Part shown: in pieces, positions 46,380 through 55,095 of the stretch
Layout: each line of letters begins with the position of its first letter
How positions within the stretch are numbered: position 1 is the first letter of the stretch
NCBI GenBank assembly: GCA_963771595.1
Contig: CAVYUC010000008.1
Span: forward strand, 186,001-250,000
Source: CAVYUC01 sp963771595
GTDB lineage: Bacteria; Bacteroidota; Bacteroidia; Bacteroidales; Prolixibacteraceae
Length of the DNA: 64,000 nucleotides
Direction: 5' to 3'
Notes under the pieces: generated by a model
Database searches by the model: none
What the model was told of the DNA's origin: nothing
What the model saw: only the letters and a program-made list of their open reading frames with translations
Translations under genes and position numbers: made by a program

Positions 46380-46525
46380 TAAAATTAATTCCTTCTGAAT
46401 GTAAAAATAGTAAAATCATATTTTGCATTCATCAACAAAAAACAGTAAAGGAATTTATTATTTACAGGTTCTAAAAAACCGAAAACAGAAATTGTCCGGC
46501 GGGTTGTTTTCAGCCTGAATTTTTA

Positions 46526-46556
46526 TTTGCTGCCGGATAAAAGATTTTTAATTTTG
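46526..46556 (+). promoter_or_regulatory. Bacteroidota-type promoter
   Basis: TTTG at 46526-46529, 19 nt, TAATTTTG at 46549-46556: an exact -33/-7 match, 33 nt before the ATG at 46589. Confidence 0.65.
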
Positions 46557-46588
46557 CAGCGTTCATAATAAAGTTAAAACTTCGGAAA

Positions 46589-47491
46589 ATGAATGAATTG
46601 GAAACCCAAAATAAATTAAAAGCCACAGCCAAAAGAAACAACATTATAGTTATTGTTCTTGCTGTAATATTAGCGGTAGTGGTAGTATTGTATTTTTTGC
46701 AAGGCAGGGAACATCGTTCCATGTTACATGAATTGCGGTCAGAAAAAGATTCCATAAAATTGGAACTGACCGATTTGATGGTGGTTTACGACTCGCTTAA
46801 AACTGAGAATGATACCATTAACGAACAACTTTTTTATGCACAGACAAAAGTAAAAGATTTGCTTTTGGAAGTGGAACAAACTAAAAAAGTAAGTTTTCAG
46901 AAAATTTCGGATTACCAAAACCAGGTCACAACACTTCGCGGAATCATGCGCGATTTTGTGGTTCAGATTGATTCGTTGAACCGCCGCAACCAGGAACTAT
47001 TGGCTGAGAACCTTGAGGTTAAGGAACAATACAAACGAATTGAAACGGAAAAACAACAACTGAGTCAGGAAAAGCAAAACCTTGAACGAAAAGTCCAGCG
47101 GGCCGCTATGCTTGACGTGCGCGAATTAATGGCCGAGCCATTAAACAGCCGAAGCAAAGACACAAAATATGCAAGAAGAACCGAAAAAATTCGGATTTAT
47201 TTCGTGCTCGCAAGCAATGTTACTGCCAAACGTGGCCCAAAAAATATTTACGCCCGGATTATGCGGCCTGACCAGTTGCTGATGAGTAAATCGCCAGATA
47301 ATTTGTTTCAGTTTGAAGATTTAAAAATTCAATATTCCGCCATGCGCGAAGTAGTTTATGAAGGTCAGGAACTGCCCGTGGCCATATTTTGGGATAATTC
47401 CAACGAACCTCAATTAATGGAAGGGGAATATACGGTGGATTTATTTGCCGATGGGAATAATATTGGCACAACAACTTTTACATTGCAATAA
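46589..47491 (+). CDS. Coiled-coil membrane-anchored protein of unknown function
   Basis: 300 residues: one N-terminal transmembrane helix (about 18-39, NNIIVIVLAVILAVVVVLYF), a long heptad-rich coiled coil at about 45-175 (LRSEKDSIKLELTDLMVVYD, ETEKQQLSQEKQNLERKVQR), and a C-terminal beta domain at about 185-300 (IRIYFVLASNVTAKRGPKNI, YTVDLFADGNNIGTTTFTL). No catalytic motif is visible. It is probably a periplasmic-facing structural protein. It has an exact promoter match upstream and a perfect terminator hairpin downstream, so it is a single-gene unit. Confidence 0.75.
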   Translation: MNELETQNKLKATAKRNNIIVIVLAVILAVVVVLYFLQGREHRSMLHELRSEKDSIKLELTDLMVVYDSLKTENDTINEQLFYAQTKVKDLLLEVEQTKKVSFQKISDYQNQVTTLRGIMRDFVVQIDSLNRRNQELLAENLEVKEQYKRIETEKQQLSQEKQNLERKVQRAAMLDVRELMAEPLNSRSKDTKYARRTEKIRIYFVLASNVTAKRGPKNIYARIMRPDQLLMSKSPDNLFQFEDLKIQYSAMREVVYEGQELPVAIFWDNSNEPQLMEGEYTVDLFADGNNIGTTTFTLQ

Positions 47492-47503
47492 GTAATTCAA
47501 TCA

Positions 47504-47550
47504 TTACTGAAAAGCCCGGGTTGAAAACATCAGCCCGGGCTTTTCAGTAA
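47504..47550 (+). terminator. Perfect 17-bp inverted-repeat terminator
   Basis: TTACTGAAAAGCCCGGG (47504-47520) pairs exactly with 47534-47550 around a 13-nt loop. It lies between the convergent coiled-coil protein and aldo/keto reductase genes and has A/T tracts suited to both directions. Confidence 0.9.
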
Positions 47551-47562
47551 CAAACGGAAATT

Positions 47563-48513
47563 TTATGCATGCATAAACACCGGTTCGGTAACTTTTGCCA
47601 GTGTCAAAAGCTTTTGTGTTTCCTGATTCGTTATTGGTTTATAACCGTTCATAAACTCAAGCGCCTTCAGGAAAAGAGTATTTTTCCCGGGTGGAACTGC
47701 TGCCGTTACATTTTTCGACAATGTGTATTTCAACGCCATTTTCATTATTTCTTCGTCCTGAACAGGCCTGTACCAAACATTTTTAAAGATTTTTTCCTCT
47801 CCTTCTTTCAGGCGGGTCAATGCCATTGATTTTAAGGCCAGAATTCCCATCCCGCGTTTTTCTGCTTCAGCAAACACCTGAGGGCCAAAGTCACCGGCAT
47901 TCCAGCACGCAAAATTAATGGGGAATAAAATGGAATCGAAATCAAATTTTTCCATGGCCAGTAAAGCTGCATCAACAGAATGTGCAGAAAATCCCAGGTG
48001 TTTAACTTTCCCGTCTTTTTTTGCTTTTACAAAAGTTTCCATGGCACCACCGGGAGCAAAAACCTGTTCTACTTCCTCTACCGAACTCAGCGCATGCAAC
48101 TGGTACAAATCGAAATGATCGGTACGCAGTTTTATCAGCGAATCTTCCAGATCTGTCTGCGACCCGGCAGCTGTCCTTTCATGCGTTTTACAGGCCAGAA
48201 AACAATTTTTACGGTAAGATTCAAGGGCAGGCCCCAACCGTTCCTGGGCATTTCCGTAATTTGGAGCTACGTCATAATAATTTACACCCAAATCATAAGC
48301 TTTTGCTACCAGTTCATTGGCAAAATCCTGCGGATTGTCGTTCAGCATAATTCCTCCAAAACCAATAACAGAAAGTTTTTCACCAGTTTTCCCCAGTGTT
48401 CTTTTCGGGATGTTGTAATCGGGAGAAAAATTACTGCCAAAGGACCGGATTGCCGGAATTGTCAATGCCATGGCTCCAAGTGCGCTGTTCCGGATAAATA
48501 TTCTTCGTTTCAT
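47563..48513 (-). CDS. Aldo/keto reductase with twin-arginine signal
   Basis: 316 residues from ATG 48513. The N-terminus MKRRIFIRNSALGAMALTIP has a twin-arginine pair and hydrophobic stretch, so it is probably exported folded by Tat, unusual for this mainly cytosolic family. The mature part is an AKR TIM barrel: TLGKTGEKLSVIGFGGIML, LGVNYYDVAPNYGNAQERLG (catalytic Asp and Tyr), FDLYQLHALSSVEEV and GFSAHSVDAALLAME. Substrate unknown, probably a carbonyl or keto-sugar. The Tat signal links it conceptually to the Tat oxidoreductases further right. Confidence 0.82.
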   Translation of the reverse strand: MKRRIFIRNSALGAMALTIPAIRSFGSNFSPDYNIPKRTLGKTGEKLSVIGFGGIMLNDNPQDFANELVAKAYDLGVNYYDVAPNYGNAQERLGPALESYRKNCFLACKTHERTAAGSQTDLEDSLIKLRTDHFDLYQLHALSSVEEVEQVFAPGGAMETFVKAKKDGKVKHLGFSAHSVDAALLAMEKFDFDSILFPINFACWNAGDFGPQVFAEAEKRGMGILALKSMALTRLKEGEEKIFKNVWYRPVQDEEIMKMALKYTLSKNVTAAVPPGKNTLFLKALEFMNGYKPITNQETQKLLTLAKVTEPVFMHA

Positions 48514-48607
48514 CGTTTTTGAATTTTTATTGTTACCGATGTTGATTTTAACCAAGTTACGAATTAATAAATAAATCAGGGCAATTTTCACCGGTTCACC
48601 TGACATG

Positions 48608-48640
48608 AAAAAAGGGTGCCTGTTCAACACCCTTTTAAAA
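48608..48640 (-). terminator. Terminator after the dodecin gene
   Basis: Nine-bp stem AAAAGGGTG/CACCCTTTT with a 9-nt loop, immediately beyond the dodecin stop on the minus strand, with a T run on that strand. Confidence 0.75.
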
Positions 48641-48646
48641 TTTCAT

Positions 48647-48862
48647 TCAGTCAGTTTCCTCATACTTAAAAGAAACTTTAATTTTAGTGCGGTAATATTT
48701 AATTTTACCTTCATAAATATGCATGTCCATCTGGACAACTTCTGCAATTCGTATATCGCGCAGTGATTCTGATGCGCGGATAATTGCATTTTGCGCTGCT
48801 TTTTCCCAGGATTCGGGACTGCTTCCAACGAGTTCGATGATTTTGTAAACACTTTCGGACAT
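48647..48862 (-). CDS. Dodecin-family flavin-binding protein
   Basis: 71-residue dodecin, which forms a hollow dodecamer that stores flavin. The frame runs VYKIIELVGSSPESWEKAAQ, NAIIRASESLRDIRIAEVV, MHIYEGKIKYYRTKIKVSFKYE; this strand-helix-strand-strand order matches the family closely. The usual flavin-stacking Trp lies in a SxxSWEDA-like element (here SPESWEKA). Single-gene unit with its own terminator. Confidence 0.9.
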   Translation of the reverse strand: MSESVYKIIELVGSSPESWEKAAQNAIIRASESLRDIRIAEVVQMDMHIYEGKIKYYRTKIKVSFKYEETD

Positions 48863-48977
48863 ATTCTTTTGATTTTAAGGTGTATGAAAACATCCTTTTT
48901 TACGAAAGATTAACCGGTTAGGTTCAGATTAGAATTAAAATGATTTGGTTAAATTCGCAACATATCAATTGAATGTT

Positions 48978-49523
48978 ATGAATTTTCAGGAACTTATTGC
49001 GCAGCGACAAAGTGTAAGAAAATACACCAGTCAACCGGTAGAAAAAGAAAAAATTGAGCAACTGATAAAAGCGGTTCATATCGCACCGTCGGCATGCAAT
49101 TCACAACCCTGGAAACTGATTATTGTAAATGAACCTGAATTGAAAAACAAGGTAGCAGAGGCCACTTTCAGTAAAACCATCTCATTCAATAAATTTACCG
49201 TGCAGGCTCCGGTAATTGCTGTATTGGTAATTGAACGGGCAAAACTGATTGCTCGGATTGGCGGAAGTGTAAAAAATCAGGAATATCCGGAATACGACCT
49301 TGGAATTGCCGCTGCCCATTTTTGCCTGCAGGCAGCCGAACTTGGCCTCGGAACCTGCATGATTGGCTGGTTTGATGGAAAAAGGATAAAACAGCTTTTA
49401 AATATTCCGAAGAAAAGAAAGGTCGGTTTGATCATTACCATGGGCTACCCGCCAGCGGATTATAAACTGCGTAAAAAAATCCGCAAGCCTGTGGAAGAAA
49501 TTACCGGTTTCAATTCCTACTAA
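48978..49523 (+). CDS. Nitroreductase family protein
   Basis: FMN-dependent oxidoreductase, 181 residues from ATG 48978 (MNFQELIAQRQSVRKYTSQPV), where the RxSxR FMN-contact motif is visible. IAPSACNSQPWKLIIVN and IAAAHFCLQAAELGLGTCMIGWFD follow, and GLIITMGYPPADYKLRKKIR near the end. A TAAATTCG element upstream is a one-mismatch -7 promoter. Substrate cannot be told from sequence. Confidence 0.88.
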   Translation: MNFQELIAQRQSVRKYTSQPVEKEKIEQLIKAVHIAPSACNSQPWKLIIVNEPELKNKVAEATFSKTISFNKFTVQAPVIAVLVIERAKLIARIGGSVKNQEYPEYDLGIAAAHFCLQAAELGLGTCMIGWFDGKRIKQLLNIPKKRKVGLIITMGYPPADYKLRKKIRKPVEEITGFNSY

Positions 49524-49561
49524 ACAACAGCAGGATGAATTAGGTTTTTCCTGTATAATAT

Positions 49562-50875
49562 CTATTTAAACTGAAGCCAGTCGAGGTTAAACAAATTTTC
49601 CTTTTCGCCATAAAAGGTAAGCCATATTGCATGCACACCTTCGGTTTTTTCAATTTTCTGTGTCAGTGTTTTCCAGTCACCGTTTTCTTCACCCTGAATG
49701 TCAAAGGTTGTTATTCCGGGATGCCAGGGTTGATCGAGTCGTACCACTATTTTTCCTCCTTTTTTCAGGGGTTTTACGCGAATAGTCATTTCTTCGGCAC
49801 CCGCTTTAAAATCGATGTATTTGTAAGCGACATTGTCCTCATTTTCAATTCCGCCCAATTCTTCATTCATCGGCTCAAACAGTTGAATCCTTACATTTCC
49901 AAACAGCAGACATGCACGTTCGGCATCAATTTTTTCAAAGGCATTGAGAGGTGGAGCTGCACCCTGGGAAGTCATTTCCACTTCGTCAATGCTGCCATCT
50001 TCATTAAAATGAATGGGTTCCACGCAGGCTTTGCGCATCATCCGGCTGTTATGGGTAGAGCGATGGTAAAAAACATACCACTTTCCATTGTGCTCCACAA
50101 TCGATCCGTGGTTATTCCAGGTTGCCGGGTCACAGTGGTCGTTGTCCACAATCACGCCCCCGTATTTAAATGGTCCCATTGGTGAATCGCTGGTGGCATA
50201 ACCAATGCAGGTTGGCCGGTTGGCGCGACCCATGTGTGCGTAGATGAAATAGTAAATTCCATTGCGTTTTACCATATATCCACCTTCGTGAAAGAAATGT
50301 TCTTTTTCGGTCACCAAATCGGTTATTATGGTTGACGTATCAATTTCCGTCATATTGGGTTTCAATTTGGCAATTTTCGCCTGCATTTGCCCCCAGATAT
50401 AATAAGCCTGCCCGTCGTCATCGATAAAAACACAGGGGTCGATTTGCTCAATTCCGGCAACTTCCATTTTTTGTCCGTTGGTAAAGGGTCCGGTTGGAGA
50501 TTTGCCCGTTGCCACTCCTTCTGCCGCCAAAGGATGAGGCTGGCAGTAATACAAATAATAAGTTCCGTTTTTGAACTGGCAATCGGGTGCGAAAAGCAGT
50601 GCATCGTTGTAGGGAACCTGGTCGTTTTCACCCCGGGATGAAAATACATCTTTTGTGATATTCCAGTTTTGCAAATCGGTTGTTGAGAGCACATGGTGGC
50701 GGTAAGAACAATAGTAATCGGTGCTTTCATCCAGTGAACCGTAAATGTACAATTTCCCGTCGTTCCAGACATGTGCCGATGGATCGGCAATATAAATCCC
50801 CGGTGGTACAATTGGATTTTGGGCAAATGTTTTCAGGGTAATTGCAAGGAACAGAATAAACAGGTTTTTTTTCAT
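49562..50875 (-). CDS. Exported GH43 family glycoside hydrolase with a C-terminal CBM6-like module
   Basis: 437 residues. The Sec signal peptide ends at KTFAQ. The five-bladed GH43 propeller shows PGIYIADPSAHVWNDGKLYI with the base Asp in ADPS, the middle FIDDDGQAYYIWGQMQAK carrying the pKa-modulating Asp, and FFHEGGYMVKRNGIYYFIYA with the acid Glu. A C-terminal CBM6-like region (about 320-437) has EEMTIRVKPLKKGGKIVVRL. Family activities are beta-xylosidase or alpha-arabinofuranosidase; which one is open. It is the last gene of the six-gene cluster, and its start overlaps the previous stop (ATGA). Confidence 0.87.
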   Translation of the reverse strand: MKKNLFILFLAITLKTFAQNPIVPPGIYIADPSAHVWNDGKLYIYGSLDESTDYYCSYRHHVLSTTDLQNWNITKDVFSSRGENDQVPYNDALLFAPDCQFKNGTYYLYYCQPHPLAAEGVATGKSPTGPFTNGQKMEVAGIEQIDPCVFIDDDGQAYYIWGQMQAKIAKLKPNMTEIDTSTIITDLVTEKEHFFHEGGYMVKRNGIYYFIYAHMGRANRPTCIGYATSDSPMGPFKYGGVIVDNDHCDPATWNNHGSIVEHNGKWYVFYHRSTHNSRMMRKACVEPIHFNEDGSIDEVEMTSQGAAPPLNAFEKIDAERACLLFGNVRIQLFEPMNEELGGIENEDNVAYKYIDFKAGAEEMTIRVKPLKKGGKIVVRLDQPWHPGITTFDIQGEENGDWKTLTQKIEKTEGVHAIWLTFYGEKENLFNLDWLQFK

Positions 50876-51789
50876 GCTAAAAATTGTTTCAGGTAATTTC
50901 GGCTGGTTAAAATAGCATTTTTTACATCTTCTTCCGAATCTTCAAATGCACGGTCTTCCACTTCAATGCAAACCGGCCCGCGATATTTCACGGAGGTAAG
51001 CGCTGAAAAAAAGCTTCGCCAGTCCACATCACCATACCCCGGTATTTTGGGCGAATGATAGTCAAGCGGATATGCCATAATTCCAACTTCGTTTAATTTA
51101 TCGCGATAGATTTTTACGTCCTTCAGATGAATGTGGAACAGCTTTTCTTTAAAATCGAAAATTGGTTTGATTTCATCCATTTGCTGCCAGACCAGGTGCG
51201 ACGGGTCGTAATTCAGGCCAAATGCCGGACTGGGAATGATTTCGAACAGCTGCCGCCAGATGGCAGGAGTTGATGCCAGGTTTTTGCCGCCCGGCCATTC
51301 GTCGCGGGTAAAAATCATCGGACAGTTTTCAATGGCGATTTTAATGTTGTTTTCCTCGGCTACTTTTATGATTCCCGGCCAGACATCCGCAAATTTTTTC
51401 AGGTTCTCTTCCACACTTTTTACCGGGTCGCGGCCAATAAATGTATTGACCACCGGTATTCCCAGCTTTGCTGCGGTGCGGATTACTTTTTTGATGTGTT
51501 CTACATAAACTTCAGCCTGTTGTTTATCCGAATCGAGCGGGTTGGGATAATACCCCAGTCCCGAAATATACACCTTGTTTTTTTGGAGTACCGATTGGAT
51601 TTCCGCAGCTTTTTTATCATCGGTTTCGTCTGCATTGATGTGTGTGACGCCTGCATATCGTCGTTCGGCTTTCCCCAACGGCCAGCTCATCATTTCCACA
51701 CATTTAAACTGGTTTTCCGAAGCAAATTCAACGACTTCCCCGAAACTTTTATCCGCCAGAATGGCGCTAACAAATCCTAAATCCAACAT
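50872..51789 (-). CDS. Cytosolic sugar isomerase/epimerase-type TIM barrel (AP_endonuc_2)
   Basis: 305 residues without a signal, Xyl-isomerase-like TIM barrel of the AP_endonuc_2 family. Candidate metal ligands are Glu in IKIAIENCPM, Asp/His in GLNYDPSHLVWQ, His in LFHIHLKDVKIYRD and Glu in GPVCIEVEDRAF. Substrate unknown. It sits between a cytosolic Gfo/Idh/MocA oxidoreductase and the GH43 gene, 29 nt and 4-nt overlap respectively, which argues that oxidoreductase and isomerase act in sequence on one sugar. Confidence 0.82.
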   Translation of the reverse strand: MLDLGFVSAILADKSFGEVVEFASENQFKCVEMMSWPLGKAERRYAGVTHINADETDDKKAAEIQSVLQKNKVYISGLGYYPNPLDSDKQQAEVYVEHIKKVIRTAAKLGIPVVNTFIGRDPVKSVEENLKKFADVWPGIIKVAEENNIKIAIENCPMIFTRDEWPGGKNLASTPAIWRQLFEIIPSPAFGLNYDPSHLVWQQMDEIKPIFDFKEKLFHIHLKDVKIYRDKLNEVGIMAYPLDYHSPKIPGYGDVDWRSFFSALTSVKYRGPVCIEVEDRAFEDSEEDVKNAILTSRNYLKQFLA

Positions 51790-51818
51790 GGTATTTTAGT
51801 TTAATTGATTTTCATATC

Positions 51819-52961
51819 TCAAACTTTGACCCACTGCTGTTTTTCGTTGCTTTCCAGTATTCGTTCGCAGAGCACCAGCTCGCGCAGCCCATCTTCGAAA
51901 GTGGGGAATTTTGCACCTTCCATCGACCCTTTACGGATGTTTTCGTAAACCTCTTTAAAGAGTTGTTTGGAAGTATCCGGAAATCCTTCGTTGTGGCCTC
52001 CGGGAAATGAAATTAATGCTGCGCTTTCTTTTTCAAAAAGGGAAGGATCACGCATTAAAACCTGATTGGGCGCATTACGTTTTCCCAACCACATCTCGTT
52101 CGGCGATTCGGAGCACCAGTTAAAGGTTTGTTTTGATCCTGAAATCTCCAGGCTTAACCGGTTTTTCCGTCCTGCTGCCACCTGACTGACGGTAACCACC
52201 CCTTTGTTCCCGTTATTAAACCGCAACATAACTGTGGCATAATCTTCGGTGGAGATGGGTACATCTTTGTAATCTTCCGGTTGCAGCATTTTCCCGGTGA
52301 AAGTTTCCACTGGCTTCAGAGGTTTTTTTCGTGTCCGGTGAATGGTATTGAAATCCGCCATCACCTCTGTTATTTTCAGTCCTGAAATGTATTCCAGTAA
52401 ATCCATCAGGTGCGAACCAATATCGGCAACAGCTTTTGATTTTCCGGATAATTCAGGTTCCAGCCGCCAGTTGTAATCGGTATTGTAAAAAAGCCAGTCC
52501 TGCAGATAGGAACCCATTACCGAATAAATTTCACCCAGTTCGCCTTTTTCGCGCATGACTTTCATCTGCCGCACCAGCGGGTAATAACGGATATTAAAAT
52601 GAACCGCATGGATTAATCCTTTTTCATTTGCCAGTTTCAGCAGTTCTTCCCCTTTTTCAATGGTGGTGGCCAGCGGTTTTTCACAAATCACGTGCTTGCC
52701 GGCAAGCAGAGCCGCTTTGGCCATATCGAAATGAAGATAATTTGGCGTGCAAATATGAACGGACTGAATATCTTCCTTAAGGAGTTCATCAAAAGTTCCA
52801 TAATATCTTTCAATTCCCAGTTGCGCTGCTTTTTCCTGTGCAAGTTTTTCCGAAGTTTCTGAAACTGCAACCACATCAATTCCCGGAATTCTTCTTAGGG
52901 CTTCGATATGAGCGGGGCCGATGAATCCCAATCCGGCCACACCTACTTTTATCTTTTTCAT
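51819..52961 (-). CDS. Cytosolic Gfo/Idh/MocA family sugar oxidoreductase
   Basis: 380 residues, no export signal. Rossmann motif VGVAGLGFIGPAHIEALRRI at the N-terminus, VHICTPNYLHFDMAKAALLA, and HVICEKPLAT with the catalytic Lys. The C-terminal beta-sheet domain has SYLQDWLFYNTDYNWRLEPE and GSHLMDLLEYISGLKI, whose His is the family acid/base candidate. Such enzymes oxidise sugars or inositols at C1, C2 or C3. The partner TIM barrel is 29 nt downstream. GH26 lies upstream. Confidence 0.86.
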   Translation of the reverse strand: MKKIKVGVAGLGFIGPAHIEALRRIPGIDVVAVSETSEKLAQEKAAQLGIERYYGTFDELLKEDIQSVHICTPNYLHFDMAKAALLAGKHVICEKPLATTIEKGEELLKLANEKGLIHAVHFNIRYYPLVRQMKVMREKGELGEIYSVMGSYLQDWLFYNTDYNWRLEPELSGKSKAVADIGSHLMDLLEYISGLKITEVMADFNTIHRTRKKPLKPVETFTGKMLQPEDYKDVPISTEDYATVMLRFNNGNKGVVTVSQVAAGRKNRLSLEISGSKQTFNWCSESPNEMWLGKRNAPNQVLMRDPSLFEKESAALISFPGGHNEGFPDTSKQLFKEVYENIRKGSMEGAKFPTFEDGLRELVLCERILESNEKQQWVKV

Positions 52962-53057
52962 ACTATTAAAATTGTTTATTTTCAGCGGTATAGTATGGAA
53001 CTCGCACCATTTTAATTATCCTCCTGGATGTAATTATTTTACATGCTCGTTTCATCA

Positions 53058-54050
53058 TTATTTTAGTTCTTTTCGGATCATCACTTTTTCAAAATTATAC
53101 AGTTCGCGTACTTTTTCAGGTTCATTTTCCCTCCAGATAAATCCTGCCCAATCCATAAACCACACCCACTGAGGCTGCTCTTTTAATATTTCCGGAGTGG
53201 GCAAAATTCCGCATTCACCAATTGCAATGGGTTTTCCTTCCCCTAATTCCAGCAACTGGTCGTGATGCGATTTTTTGTAATCGTTTTTATACACGTCGGC
53301 GGCCAAAACATCAACGTATTCATTGCCCGGATAAAACAGATGATACGGATAGGCTTCATCGTCTTTCCAGTCGCGGGGAGCATTGGCATTCCACACCCAA
53401 ATCAGGTTGTTGAGTTTATGGTAATTAACATACCGGTCGTACATAATTTTCCAGAGTTTTACAAAACCATCGGAGCCCGGGCGGTTACCGTACCAAAACC
53501 ACATTCCGTTCATTTCGTGGTAAGGCCGCCATAGCACCGGGACTCCTGCCTCCTGCAGTTGCTTCAGGTATCCGGCAACATCATCAATTTTTTCAAGCAG
53601 CATGTTGTAATATTCGCTTCCGGGAGTAACAATCTGTTCCCATTCCCGGTCGGTTACCCTTCCTTTAACACTTCGTGCAAAACCCAGGCTGTCCGGATCG
53701 AAAGGTTTTACCTGGTGGTACATGAGTGTTACAATACTTCCGGCTTTATACTGGCGAATGGCTTCCTCCACCAGGTTTTGGCGGGTTTCAGGTGTTCCCA
53801 GAAAATCGGTTCCCCAAATAACCGGAGTTTTGCCGGTAATTGCAATTACACTGTCAGTAGATCGCAGCAGTTCGTGGCTGTAATTATGTTGTCCGGACAA
53901 AATGTTTTCGCCGCCAATGCCGCTCAAATAGTTTAAAAGTTCCTGTGCCTCTTTTGTGGCATTTGGATTTACAGGAGAAACGTGTTGGTTTTTACAGGAT
54001 GCTAAAAATAAAATGACAAACAGACTGCACAAAAAGATAAATTTCTTCAT
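53058..54050 (-). CDS. GH26 beta-mannanase-type lipoprotein
   Basis: 330 residues, lipoprotein signal with lipobox LASC (Cys19), so probably anchored to the outer membrane. The GH26 TIM barrel shows SGIGGENILSGQHNYSHE, VTLMYHQVKPFDP, VLWRPYHEMNGMWFWYG with acid/base Glu179, IWVWNANAPRDW and KPIAIGECGILP with nucleophile Glu279. These are the family's two catalytic Glu. Likely cuts beta-1,4-mannan or a related backbone. The flanking genes are oxidoreductase/TIM-barrel pairs rather than SusC/SusD. Confidence 0.92.
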   Translation of the reverse strand: MKKFIFLCSLFVILFLASCKNQHVSPVNPNATKEAQELLNYLSGIGGENILSGQHNYSHELLRSTDSVIAITGKTPVIWGTDFLGTPETRQNLVEEAIRQYKAGSIVTLMYHQVKPFDPDSLGFARSVKGRVTDREWEQIVTPGSEYYNMLLEKIDDVAGYLKQLQEAGVPVLWRPYHEMNGMWFWYGNRPGSDGFVKLWKIMYDRYVNYHKLNNLIWVWNANAPRDWKDDEAYPYHLFYPGNEYVDVLAADVYKNDYKKSHHDQLLELGEGKPIAIGECGILPTPEILKEQPQWVWFMDWAGFIWRENEPEKVRELYNFEKVMIRKELK

Positions 54051-54144
54051 TCCATATTATTTACATTGAATTTTCAGAATATATTATCAATCAACGTATA
54101 CTCTGAATTTCAGTCGGATTTAGTTTCTATATGAATAAAATTAT

Positions 54145-54990
54145 TTAAAACCTCAGGTTTTTCAAAAATTCCCCGCTTGATTTCAGGCATCCAATTCCAT
54201 CCGGTTCATTATCCCTTTCAACAATATAATGTTTGATACCTTGTTTTTGGGCTTCCTCAAAAATGGGTTTAAAATCGATAATACCGGACCCCGGGCAAAT
54301 AAAATCTTCATCCGGTGCCATATCTTTTACATGGAGTATTTTAATTCTCCCATTGTATTTTTTAAGCATTTCCAGCGGATCACCGCCCCCCTTTTTCACC
54401 CAGTAAATATCCATTTCACAATTTACCGTTTTGGGATCTGTGTTTTGCATCAGGTAATCAAAAGGTAATCCTTCTTCCATCGCGGTAAATTCCTTGTTAT
54501 GGTTATGCCAAAGCAACTGCAGCCCTTTTGCTTTTACTTTTGGCCCCAGTTCATTCAGCATGTCCACCGATTTTTTACAATCTCCGAGTGTAAAGGGTCC
54601 GCCCACATACCAGGGCCAGTATACCACTGCATATTTTTCTCCCAGTTCATTTAACTGATCGAGGGATTTATTGAGTTCGTCATCCTTGGCCTTGAAATCG
54701 ATTCCCCCGGCAATTGGTTTAATACCAACCTTTTTGCAGTAATTCACAAATTCCACTGGTGAGCCGGCATAATTGCTGCCGCCTTCAATTTCGGTAAATC
54801 CGAATGCAACAGCTTTTTCAAGGGTACCTTTCCAGTCTGCCTTCATGGCATCGCCGGCAATTCCGGATATAAAACCGAAATTTTTCAATTTACTGCCGCC
54901 TTCACCGGCTATGGATACCAATGGACTTACAGCACATAAACCGGCAGTTGCAACAATTCCTGATTTTATAAAACTTCTTCTTGTATTCAT
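54145..54990 (-). CDS. Tat-exported sugar isomerase/epimerase-type TIM barrel
   Basis: 281 residues starting at ATG 54990 (MNTRRSFIKSGIVATAGLC), a clear twin-arginine signal, so it is exported folded. The mature part is an AP_endonuc_2-type barrel: NFGFISGIAGDAMKADW, LQLLWHNHNKEFTAME, VNCEMDIYWVKKGGGDP, IKILHVKDMAPDEDF and HYIVERDNEPDG, where Glu, Asp, His and Glu are likely metal ligands. It follows 105 nt after a Tat-exported Gfo/Idh/MocA oxidoreductase, mirroring the cytosolic pair further on. Related secreted barrels have been linked to lyase or hydratase reactions on 3-keto sugars; the specific reaction here is inference. Confidence 0.85.
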   Translation of the reverse strand: MNTRRSFIKSGIVATAGLCAVSPLVSIAGEGGSKLKNFGFISGIAGDAMKADWKGTLEKAVAFGFTEIEGGSNYAGSPVEFVNYCKKVGIKPIAGGIDFKAKDDELNKSLDQLNELGEKYAVVYWPWYVGGPFTLGDCKKSVDMLNELGPKVKAKGLQLLWHNHNKEFTAMEEGLPFDYLMQNTDPKTVNCEMDIYWVKKGGGDPLEMLKKYNGRIKILHVKDMAPDEDFICPGSGIIDFKPIFEEAQKQGIKHYIVERDNEPDGIGCLKSSGEFLKNLRF

Positions 54991-55095
54991 TTTTTTGGTT
55001 TTGTTTATTAAAGATACTGGATGAAATGGGCCTGTTTCATTTTTATTCAAATGAAACAATCGGGCAATTTATTTCCATGTACTGGTTTTTAAATA

